From contig CM071598.1 of assembly GCA_036435485.1 (NCBI GenBank), forward strand, positions 202,843,148 to 202,907,147: a stretch of DNA of 64,000 nucleotides, written 5' to 3'. Below the pieces are notes generated by a model. It did not search any database. It was not told the origin of the DNA and saw only the letters and a program-made list of their open reading frames with translations. A program made the translations under genes and the position numbers. The DNA comes from Saposhnikovia divaricata. Its lineage: Eukaryota > Streptophyta > Magnoliopsida > Apiales > Apiaceae. Positions 37,020 through 46,600 of the stretch are shown here, piece by piece; positions within the stretch are counted from its first letter, which is position 1, and each line of letters starts with the position of its first letter.

Positions 37020-37088
37020 AGATTATTTTGGTAGTACAATGAAGTAAATTATGGATAAGATCCCTCTTATGCTTATTATATATAAGGA

Positions 37089-38109
37089 TATAATTTGTTT
37101 AGATTACTAAAATTTACTTTTTTGTATTTGAATATAATCCTATTATCAATCAAATAAACTTACTTTTAATATTAGATATAATTCTATTTAATTTAGAAGA
37201 ACTATTTATATTTGGTTTAGAGTGTTAAATTTACTTTTTTGATATAAGGATATAATGATTCAATTTAGAAGAACTATTTATATTTGGTTTATATAAGGAT
37301 ATAATGAGAAAATTGAAAACTAAAAATCGAATAAAGTAGAAGATATACTATGAAAAATTGGAAAATAAAGGTAAACGTAATCTAAACCGTAAAAAAGCAA
37401 CCAGAGGTATGGAACCCTGGTGTACTGGGAGGAAGCCACAATAGTCACTGGGTGCGTGACATGAGGATCAAAACCTTCCATTTATTGATCTTCTTCTAGA
37501 TTCTCCCTTTCATCCCTGCAAAAAGTTCTTTTCCAGGTCTCGCAGTTATTGTTAGTAGCATCAAAACCTCCAATACTCCCAAATTTGACTTGTGAGTTAA
37601 TATGTTTATCATCCTAAAATGGTGGGATCTCTCTTTGGCCTGGTGGTGGAAATAAAACTTGTTGGAAGATGGTTCCCGGGGGGAAGCAAAAACTGGAAGT
37701 AGGAGACACCCAAGTAGGCAAGTGTTGTATCGTTTTCGGGCAAATCTGAATTTTATGGCAAGTACTTGCAAGCTCAAGTTTGTTGTTTCCATTACTCACT
37801 GAAACTTGTACTAGTAATCGTACTCATCAGCCTTAACAGGCGTTAGAATGCTCTCTACCCTTAATTCATCGCACCACATCTCTGTTTGTTTCTTATCGTA
37901 GACTTGTAGCTACTCAGAGTAAGATGTATAGATTTTGTTTAAGTCATAAGTTGATTACAGAACAGTTCTTGTAGCTAGTAAAAATTGCTAATAAAACGCA
38001 TTTTCATATGCAGATTGCCATACTAACATCTATCTTACTTTCATAAATTTCAAAAAAAACATAATTTATCTCACATATTCTACAATTAAGATCTTTTTAG
38101 CTTTTAGAA
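37089..38109. other. Intergenic DNA with a gene-like remnant
   Basis: 37089-37380 is AT-rich and repeats an ATATAAGGATATAATGA motif. At about 37440-37799 the minus strand looks like a former coding exon (SNGNNKLELASTCHKIQICP...). An in-frame TAG near 37617 is followed by more protein-like text (QVKFGSIGGFDATNNNCETW). I do not recognise the protein. Confidence 0.35.
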
Positions 38110-38301
38110 CTAAACTTGGACTTTGGAATTTTGGACACAGTTAAAACTGGCATCAAGACAATAAACTCTCAAGCGTTCTGAACACACCAAAAAAACAGAC
38201 TCGTCCTTAATTTTTTGTATGGAGAGCGAAAGTCGAGAGGCCTGGATAATCGGTGACAAGATTAGTGATAGTAATAGAATGGCAAAAAAGCAAGTTTGCA
38301 T
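38110..38301 (-). CDS. Possible small secreted peptide, 63 residues
   Basis: An ATG-started minus frame begins MQTCFFAILLLSLILSPII, a good signal peptide with likely cleavage after QAS. The mature part of about 40 residues is basic to neutral with three Cys (VCSER, YCLD, NCVQ). It lies 161 bp downstream of the F-box stop on the same strand, so it could be in that gene's 3' untranslated region or by chance. I do not recognise a peptide family. Confidence 0.3.
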   Translation of the reverse strand: MQTCFFAILLLSLILSPIIQASRLSLSIQKIKDESVFLVCSERLRVYCLDASFNCVQNSKVQV

Positions 38302-38462
38302 TAAAAACTTGGATTACCTATGCGACAAATAGAAAAAGAAGTTATATATATTTTTAGGTTGAAATTAATAGATGAATATTCTTATTTCAAAATTAATAAA
38401 AATATATATTAGCAACTAAAGACATGGCTCAACAATGTACCTCTGCTGTTGTTTCTGTTGCA

Positions 38463-39749
38463 TCATATGACAGGAGGTTCCAACATAAAATAGAAGTAAT
38501 TTTTATCCCTAATCGCTGAATCATACTGAAATTGAAGTAAATCGCCACTCTTCACAGTGTTTTCGGAAGCTGGATTGTACTTCAACTGAACCAGGACACC
38601 ATTTTCGAAGGAGTAAATAATGCATCCAAGATCATAATAATAATAAATCGCATTTGATAATACTCCCATATTTCTTGCTTGTTCCATGCCAACTTTTACA
38701 ATGGAACAAATGCGGTGGCCAACAAATAATGTTTGATCTCCTAAGCTCCTTAGGGGAACCCAAGCTCTGGTAGGCCAATCGAACTTCTTTATACAAGGTA
38801 TGCCCGTATTGTCCCCTCTTACATGGTCGTCTCTAAAGCCAATGTACAGGACGGTAAGCTCTCCATTTAACTCGAACATTAAGAAGTCCATTTGTGAATT
38901 ATTTGACAGTTGATCTAGATCGTCATCCCTATCTAGTTTCTCAATCTCAAATTCTCCATTCATAATGTTGTATGAAACCACTTCTCCAGAAGGATAAACA
39001 CCAAAAAGAATCCCATTAATGTACTCAGCAAAATATTGACCACGCACTATATTATCAAACTTTCTAATTGTCCATTCTTTATCACCTTGGCAACAAGTCA
39101 TAACGATAAATTCAGGTTCATTACAAGCGACTGAAATAAAGAAGACACAATCAGGAGAGTCGGGGTTTGTCGAAAACGTTTGGTTAACATAACTCCAGGA
39201 CTTAGGTAACTGATAGTCTTGTTCAGGGAGTTGGATATATTTTCTAGTTAAAGGAGAGAAAACAAAAGAGTATATATGACGGTTAGCACCAGACCAGTTT
39301 TTTTTGCACAAGAAGACAAATAACCAATTATGTTTAACTTCAGCAATGTATAGAAATTGATGCAAAGAACTGGGAATACCTAATTTAGGTAATGAGATTT
39401 TGTTAGTTGAAATACGGGATCTAGGACTTGAATATGGTTCGTAAAGACTATATTTTAATGAATTACTCCATAATGAGATGTTCTTTTTGATACTTACAAA
39501 CCATGGTAGCGATGTGTATGTAGTGATAGGACGAACGGAGTGCCATCTCTTGCAAACTGCATGAAAACGAGCTTGATCGGTTAGACTGAGTCTGCTCATG
39601 ATTTCTCCTAATAAATTCTCATCAAGTTCGGACCATAAGACTTTCGCATCAACCTTGTTCTTTCGTACAGGTGATGCGTTACGGCCATAACTCACAACTT
39701 TTCTCGAGAAAACATGCAATTTCTTAACTATTTTTCGAGAAAACATCAC
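38463..39749 (-). CDS. F-box protein
   Basis: A 428-residue single-exon frame, the only intact host-type gene in the window. The F-box is at about residues 37-85 (LWSELDENLLGEIMSRL, then ARFHAVCKRWHSV with the usual Leu, Arg and Trp). It would bind SKP1/ASK in an SCF ubiquitin ligase. The rest is the beta-rich C-terminal region of plant F-box/kelch-like or DUF295-like proteins, with no clear kelch repeats; it would hold the substrate site. Start is ATG ATG at 39749. The nearest tandem (TA)n lies about 60 bp upstream. Codons are ordinary and there are no frame breaks, but expression is unknown; large F-box families contain many pseudogenes. Confidence 0.8.
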   Translation of the reverse strand: MMFSRKIVKKLHVFSRKVVSYGRNASPVRKNKVDAKVLWSELDENLLGEIMSRLSLTDQARFHAVCKRWHSVRPITTYTSLPWFVSIKKNISLWSNSLKYSLYEPYSSPRSRISTNKISLPKLGIPSSLHQFLYIAEVKHNWLFVFLCKKNWSGANRHIYSFVFSPLTRKYIQLPEQDYQLPKSWSYVNQTFSTNPDSPDCVFFISVACNEPEFIVMTCCQGDKEWTIRKFDNIVRGQYFAEYINGILFGVYPSGEVVSYNIMNGEFEIEKLDRDDDLDQLSNNSQMDFLMFELNGELTVLYIGFRDDHVRGDNTGIPCIKKFDWPTRAWVPLRSLGDQTLFVGHRICSIVKVGMEQARNMGVLSNAIYYYYDLGCIIYSFENGVLVQLKYNPASENTVKSGDLLQFQYDSAIRDKNYFYFMLEPPVI

Positions 39750-39806
39750 ATCTTAGTTCTTCAATTCTCTTTTGCTTTGATTCAGTGTGACCGGCTGAAT
39801 ATCATA

Positions 39807-39809
<3 letters not shown>

Positions 39810-39869
<60 letters not shown>
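39810..39869. repeat. TA microsatellite upstream of the F-box gene
   Basis: About 30 TA units lie where the F-box promoter would be. Confidence 0.9.
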
Positions 39870-39870
<1 letters not shown>

Positions 39871-40248
39871 CTAACGTGTATTATAAATTCTTAAAACCCT
39901 AGTACATGTAGATAAGGAATTATGACAAAAAAAATATCATAATTATTGATTATGACAAAAATATCTTTTGCAGGAATTACTGGAAGAATGGTAAGTCTCC
40001 AATATCTATATTTTAATTTATCTTCTTTGTCGAAATTATTGATTTTTGGAGAAAATTAAATATTAAGGCTCAATGGTAAATATCAACAAAAAAAAAAAAT
40101 TTCATCAATATTGTGAAATAGAATAACATCTTTTTTATGTGTTATAATTTCTAGGAATATATATATGATTCTTTGCATGCTTTAGAATGTGAAGATCATT
40201 AATCCAAATATCGAATCATGATGTACCATTGTTTGGCATTGAACTGAT

Positions 40249-40400
40249 GAGGTCCTAACCTAGTGGTGAAGGTTGAGGTGACAGATATGTCATTGGTTCA
40301 ATTCCCCCTCCTCTTTATAATTTGTACCGCGCCTAAGGTAAGTTTAGGAGCTACTGAAAACATTTACTGTAAATTAAAATTCCCAATAAACGACCTAACC
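40249..40400 (+). mobile_element. tRNA-derived SINE-like segment
   Basis: The 5' part has a pol III A-box-like TAACCTAGTGGTGAAGG (40256-40272) and a B box GGTTCAATTCC (40295-40305) spaced as in tRNA-derived SINEs. The 3' end and target duplication are not clear. It is not a functional tRNA, since the cloverleaf does not close. Confidence 0.45.
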
Positions 40401-40954
40401 CCCTTTCACATTCCAGATCTAAAACTTCTCAATTCATCTCTCACAAAATCACAAAAACACGTGGCAATCTCGATCTCCAGTAACGAACAGAATAGAACTT
40501 GGTGTGGAAGCTTCTGGCCATAACAACAATCGAAGCTGCAATGTATCTCCGCTTTAATTTTCTGGAAAAGATGCATTCGTATACGATATCAATGGATTAC
40601 TCAATTGAAATAGGGGTCATTATTACAGAGAGAACCTTCTTATATAGAGTCCCGGAGAGAACCATTGGTTCTACTATAGAATATTATCAATAATTCTGAA
40701 ATCAAAATTTTCAAAATATAAAATTTGATTCTAATGTAGAATATGAACGATTTATGAACGATATATTAACTTTATAAAAACTTTAATACGTAAAATTTGA
40801 ACAAAAAACTTGATTTTGAATTTCATTCTATTGTAGAATCCTTTTTGATAAATTTTGATTTTATGATGGAATCGCTTCGAATTATATCATTAATTTTCCC
40901 AAAAAAAAAAGTTTTGTAATTTCATTTTTGATTTTCTAATTAAGATTTATAGCT

Positions 40955-40992
40955 AGCATGAGAACCTGTGCGAGGCACGGGTCATTTTCTAG
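40955..40992 (+). mobile_element. Helitron-like 3' terminus
   Basis: ACCTGTGCGAGGCACGGGT forms a stem-loop and is followed by CATTTTCTAG|T, the form of a Helitron 3' end. The AT-rich text from about 40680 belongs to it (GATTCTANTGTAGAAT repeats). No matching 5' TC end was found, so the element is incomplete or its start is diverged. Confidence 0.5.
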
Positions 40993-41239
40993 TATAGCTT
41001 CCAATGGTCCAAGGAGTTGATCGTAAGATAGCCAGTGCAGTATTTCTACTTGGTCATGAATTGTATGACAGGAGTTGCAGTGTTTGTGATGGCTAATGCA
41101 TCGTATGACAGTTTCCTGAGTGTATGTATGGAAGCTGCATTCGTGCAATGGAGTTGAATGGTTATCGCTGGAAACCATCCATTGAGGTATTTTGCGTTGG
41201 GGAAGCAAAAGGATGGCCTGCAACTGCAAGTGGGACACA

Positions 41240-41440
41240 CTAAAGGTACATGTTCATGCGTAAACTGAAGAATAACTTATGATGATGACATATATCGACA
41301 TGGAAATCTTTGTAGCCTTGAGTTGATAATGGAGAGAGCATTTTCACGGCAACTTGAATGTCACCTACATAGCCACGGTACATTGTGCCGAAACCACCTT
41401 TTCCAAGTACTCTTTTGAAATTTCCAGTGATATCCAAGTC
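41240..41440 (-). pseudogene. Receptor-like kinase exon fragment
   Basis: After a likely acceptor (TATGCCTAG|G) the minus frame reads DITGNFKRVLGKGGFGTMYR and then DIQVAVKMLSPLSTQG. That is the glycine loop and the VAIK-type lysine of a plant receptor kinase, closest in style to malectin-like/LRR receptor kinases. The frame leaves kinase similarity at a likely donor near 41290. No extracellular, membrane or catalytic-loop region is nearby, so it is a relic or captured exon. Confidence 0.65.
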
Positions 41441-42937
41441 CTAGGCATATGTAAATTGTTTGTGATTTCTGTCCATGTCACCATTATTTACTTGGTGTTG
41501 GTTATCCAATTTTTTACCTACCATTTGGAGAAACATGTATTATAGATCAATATATAACTCAGACTGTAAGTAGTCCGAAATTCAGTAAATTCTTATTATT
41601 CAGACATAGGTAGCTTTTAGGAATATGCATCTATATGCACACGTAAAAATCCCTACTAAAGTACAATTAAACCTCTTTAAAGTAATAGCCTCGGGACCAC
41701 GGAAAAAAATTACTTTAACGAGTTTATTACTTTATCGAAAGTAAAAATACACTGTTTCTATTATGTCGAAGTTCAAGTGTAGTAAGTTGAAATTTTCCTA
41801 AACAACATACATATATTTAACTTTTTAAAATTGAAATAATAAGTTAGAATGCTAGGGGAAGTTACTAACAATAACCTTCTTAAGTTATTGTGCATCAGAA
41901 ACATCTAAAAGAGCTGGACTATGAAGGAAAATAAGGCATCCACACATGAAGATTATACTCTATACTACATCTGAAGAGCAAATAATGGATCTTTTGGAGA
42001 TGTAAGATTAAAAATATAGATCGGACGAAGAAAATCGTTGCGAAAGTAAAATTTTCTGGCACTGCAATCCCATAAGCATGTGTATTGACTCCTAATTCAA
42101 ATCAACTCTTGGGTGGTCCATTAGGTTCCTGAAATTAATCCCAAAAACTGTCAAGTTCAGAAGATTATGATATCATTGAACAGGGAAAAAAAAGGCACCT
42201 CTAAATACAGTAACTATCTTTTGAATGAAGTTTATGATTCTTTAGAGGGCATGAATGTAGGTGTTGCTATCAGTCATGATTAACTATACCAGTGAAAGGA
42301 TCTATGACAAAACACATTAGTAACGTATTTACAATAAGAAATAAAACAGGTCGATAAGATTTAGTAACTGAGGTAAGGACTAAGGACAAGAATAACAACA
42401 AAACCTACCTTCCTATCAGATAGCCTGCCCCTTGCTCGGTGACTTCCGCTTAGCATTGTGCACTTGCACTGCAACTTTGCTGCTAACATTTTTCTTACCC
42501 ATACCATCATCAACTGCTGGAAAGAGTTCCTCTTCTTTAGCAAAAGTCATTTTTTCCGCCTTATGCTAGCTAAATTTTATGGGTCCTCTGCTCTCCTGCA
42601 AGTTATGAAATCAGTCAATGTTAAAATCTGGTCACAGGCGTGTTCCTGTAATTCATTGGTTAGATGGCGAACTTCCACACAAGTACAATAAAGATAAAGT
42701 GGACAATATCAAAATACGAATTTGATAAAAGATAATTATTAATACTCAATATATTTGCTAATACTGAACAGGAATCATATATAAAAAAATGAATGGTTAG
42801 AATATATGTAATGGGCACCTAATAACCACTAAAAAGAGCTCAAATTTTAAATAATAGCTATCACAAAGCGAGGAGAGAAATATTTAAAAATCTTGATACC
42901 TACATGATGAACCAAGCTCTAAGCCCCATGTCCCACT
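41441..42937. other. Intergenic DNA, no clear gene
   Basis: No convincing gene. A direct repeat-like sequence at about 41660-41750 (AAACCTCTTTAAAGTAATA...) resembles a common plant repeat. A short minus frame at about 42425-42570, MTFAKEEELFPAVDDGMG onward, may be an exon remnant of an unknown gene. Confidence 0.35.
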
Positions 42938-43577
42938 TGATAGGCTATAAACAGCCAAGGCCTAACAAAGAGCCCAAAACAATGAGCAAATCATCTCATG
43001 AGAATAAGAGCGGCCCAGCCCAGAGTAGTGGACCCCGGGCCCGGGGCCACTACCACGTGGCATGGTCCCCACCCCAGACTAGGGGGCCCCAGATGGGTGA
43101 CACTCGACACACGTGGCACCCCACCTCAGCTGACATTCCTACATATGGCGCTGACCAACACTAAAAGACAAGGGAAGGCACGTGCCAAATTATGTCTACA
43201 ACAACATGGCCACACTCCAGTCAACGGTCACCCCAGACTAGTCCACGTGTCCTACATCCCGAATATTCAGCGGTTTGTCCCCCAGATCCAACGGTCGGGG
43301 GTGAAGGTAACCTACCCCTAAACCCTAGGCCTAGGGCTATAAATACCCCTAGTAAAGAGGGTTTAGGGGTGGGACACAATTACACACCCACACACTTATT
43401 ATTTTGTGATACTCTCTTTGATTATAGTCTTCCAAAGCCAACTCTTATTCTCACGCCGGAGGCACCTCGGGGCCGTACCCCCCCTCCGGTGTTGTTTTGT
43501 AGGCACCCCACCACAGCTACACCCCTTCCGAGGCAGGAGTTGGCGAGGAAGGACCCGATCAAGATTCGGAGTTATCA
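42938..43577 (+). repeat. Tat element 5' LTR
   Basis: TGATAGGC...GTTATCA. TATAAATA lies at 43338-43345. The open frames inside it recur in the other LTR and are not genes. Confidence 0.93.
43338..43345 (+). promoter_or_regulatory. TATA box of the Tat LTR
   Basis: GGGCTATAAATACCCC lies 400 bp into the LTR; the same box lies at 53941-53948 in the 3' LTR. GGGTTTAGGGGTGG downstream marks the probable leader. Confidence 0.7.
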
Positions 43578-43596
43578 TTGGCGCTAGAAGGAGGGG
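43578..43596 (+). other. Tat element primer binding site
   Basis: TTGGCGCTAGAAGGAGGGG follows the LTR at once. The TGGCGC start is like other Tat/Athila elements; the exact tRNA is not decided here. Confidence 0.6.
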
Positions 43597-43669
43597 TGAA
43601 CCTCCGAACCAAAGAACCCCGAACTAAACAGACAGAATAGAGAAGCCCGAGCCGCTCAGAACCATAACC

Positions 43670-46600
43670 ATGCCCCGAAAAACCACCTCTGCCCAGCGCC
43701 AGGCACCCAGTGCAACTAGAGACGAACCCCTAATAACTATCCCGGAGCAAGTCCCACCTGTCTAGATCCCAATCCAAGAGAGGCTCGGAATTGGGCCAAA
43801 CGACGCTCGGGTAACCGTTGAGGTGAACCGGTACAAGTATACAGATGTGCCCCTGGACTCCGCGCAAATGGAAAACCTGACACCCGAGGAGCTAGCCCAG
43901 GCAATCCGAAATTATAGGAACCGTCCCCTCCCGGAACCTGAACCTATGCAAGCGGAAAATTCCGGGGAATCAGCCCACTCCCATCATTCCCGGGCCTCGG
44001 TCTTTGACCGCCTTGGAAACCGGGGCAAGGTAAACAGAAAGGACCAGGAGGTTCGGAGTAGGGACAAAAATGATGAAGCCGATAAAATTAAGAGACTAGA
44101 AATGCTCCGGGAAAGAATAAGGCAGGAGGAACAGGCTAAGTTGGAGCTCAGAATCCAGAAGAGGCTCCAAGAGGAAGAAGAAAGGATGAGGAAATCCAAA
44201 TCCAAAAGAACCCGGAGGGAGGTAAGCCCGGAGATTATCTCAGATGATGAAGAAAATCCAAACAACCTGGTGCAAATGATCCATGAGCTACAGAGGAAAG
44301 TCAACAGTGACTCCGGGTTTGAGATCCAAGACACACTCACCCCTTTCAGCCATTCCCTTGAAGCCATACCCCGGCAAAAGAACCTCAAGCACTACAACTT
44401 TGACTCCTTTAATGGGTTGGAGGACCCAGAAGAACACCTCAACTACTTTGAGCAAATAGCCCAGATATACTTCTACAATGACCTAACCAAGTGCAGGTTC
44501 TTCGCTTCCACCCTAAAGGGAGCAGCTCAGAGATGGTTCAGCCGGATCCCTTCCCGGAGCGTACACAGCTGGAAGGAGTTCCGGGAAGCCTTTCTCCGGA
44601 GGTTCCGAGCCAACAAACCCCCGGAATATCACATGTGCCACCTTGAAACAATAAGGCAACATGACAACGAGACGCTTGCCGCATTTATGAAACGGTTCCA
44701 AGAAGCCATAAACCAAGTCACGAACCTAGACGAAAGAGAAGCCTTGAGCATATTCCGGAAGAACCTAGACCCGGAGCGTAGTGAGCGCTATGTTATTGAA
44801 TTGGTGAATAAAGAGCCCCAAAGTCTGGCTACAGCCTACTCTATGGCCGCCAAGTTCATCAAAGAAACCGATGTCCTACAAGCAATGAGGATGACCCGGC
44901 AGGGCACCTCCTCGGGAAGAGGTAAAGATGATCGCTCTAGAAATGATCACAACTCGGATAAGAAGTTTAAGCCCAACAAACAGTACAACTCTATCCCAAG
45001 TCATCAACTGACGGTCCCGGACAAAGGCCACTCCTCCAGGTCCAAGTCCGAAGCCAGACCCCCGAGATCGGGGAGAGCCGAACCAAGGCCGGAACCAGAA
45101 TGGACACCTTTGAACCGGCCACGCGCCGATATATTAAAAGAAGTCCGGAGCAAACCCTTCTTTTATCCTCCCAAACCCTTGGTATCGGCCCCAGAGAATA
45201 GGCCCCGTGACAAACACTGCGATTATCATGCAACCCATGGCCACGAGACGGAAAGCTGTGTCTCCCTTAAATTTTTCATCGAAGACCAAGTTAAGAAAGG
45301 AAATATGGGCCAATATCTAGCTCGGAGAACCACGGAAAGAGGAGAGGGACCCGGGGCCCAGAAGACCAAGAATGTGGTGCACGTGGTGTTGGGAGGATCC
45401 AATTCCCCTCCGGGAAGCCCGGACTCCGGAGATGAGGTAATGATAATAAGCTCGGCCCCAGAGCAAATCATATCTTTCAGTAACGCCGACTTTGAGGGAG
45501 TAGATCCTAACCACAATGAAGCCCTAGTCGTAACCCTGGACATCGCCGAAAATGAGGTAAAAAGAATTCTTGTTGACAACGGCTCCTCCGTCAACATACT
45601 ATTCAAACATACCATGGACAGTTTGCAACTTGGAAGCATCAGGATGAATGAGTGCCGGGAAGACCCACTATATGGCTTCGGCCACAACTTGGTCCCGATT
45701 CAAGGAACCCTTTACTTGCCCGTCCAATTCGGCACCGCCCCGAAACAGATAGTTCATATGGTCAAATTCTATGTGATCAACAGTCCTTCCTCCTACAATG
45801 TAATCCTGGGGCGCCCAGCCCTGACCAAGCTCCGAGCCGTAACCTCAACCCCACATCTCAAGTTCAAATTTCCCACGCCCTCCGGGGTCGGAGAGGTAAG
45901 GGGCGACACAGAAACAGCCAGCCGATGCTATGGCCAAGCCTTAGTCATGGCGGAGGCCGACCCGAAGAATAAGAGGAAAGCTTCCTCTTACCACAAGAAT
46001 CTAAGTAGAAAGAAGCACAGAATTTCAACTTACAAGAACCCCGGGAAAGAAGTACAAAACATTGAAATCTCCGGAGCCATGTCCCAGGGACCAAATATGA
46101 CTGAGGCCCGGGAATACCAGACCTCCAACTCCCAGGCCCGAGTGCAAAAATCATCCCTACTTCTAGACCAAGCTAAGGTAGAACCTGCAGTAGAAACCGA
46201 AACAATCGAACTCATACCGGGAAACTCGGAAAGAAAAATTAAGATCGGGGCTGGTCTAGAAACTGCCTTCAGAGAAGAATTAATCCAACTACTCCGGGAA
46301 TATGCTGATGTTTTTGCTTGGAGCCCATCTGATATGCCCGGGCTCCGGGAATCCCTCGCCATGCATAGCCTGGATGTTGATCCCCGGAGGAAGCCTGTGA
46401 AATAGAAAAGGAGGAACTTCGCCCCGGAGAGGCAAAAGGCTATAGACGAGGAGGTGGATAAACTACTCAAGGCAGATATTATCTGCGAGGTCAAGTACCC
46501 GGAGTGGCTAGCCAATGTAGTCCTAGTTAAAAAACCTAGTGGGAAATGGAGGATGTGTGTTGATTACACGGACCTAAATGAAGCCTGCCCCAAAGACCCA

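Larger units (their letters stand above)
29475..37088 (-). mobile_element. Broken Helitron (pieces) hosting later insertions
   Basis: Pieces at 29475-29667, 34834-35037, 36088-about 36330 and 37020-37088 match in order the intact Helitron at 35038-36087. The 5' end on minus is A|TCCTTATATATAATAAGC at 37088. The 3' end is not seen and probably dissolved in the TA microsatellite. The pieces are separated by the CACTA element, the intact Helitron and an unclassified insertion of about 690 bp. Assignment to a single element is inference from collinearity. Confidence 0.45.

Noticed and set aside
40249..40330. tRNA gene
   Set aside because: A and B boxes are present but arms do not pair as a tRNA; it is better explained as a SINE head.
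42904..43627. Proline-rich ORFs in the Tat LTR, repeated at 53438-54218
   Set aside because: They are LTR sequence read through in three frames, present identically in both LTRs.
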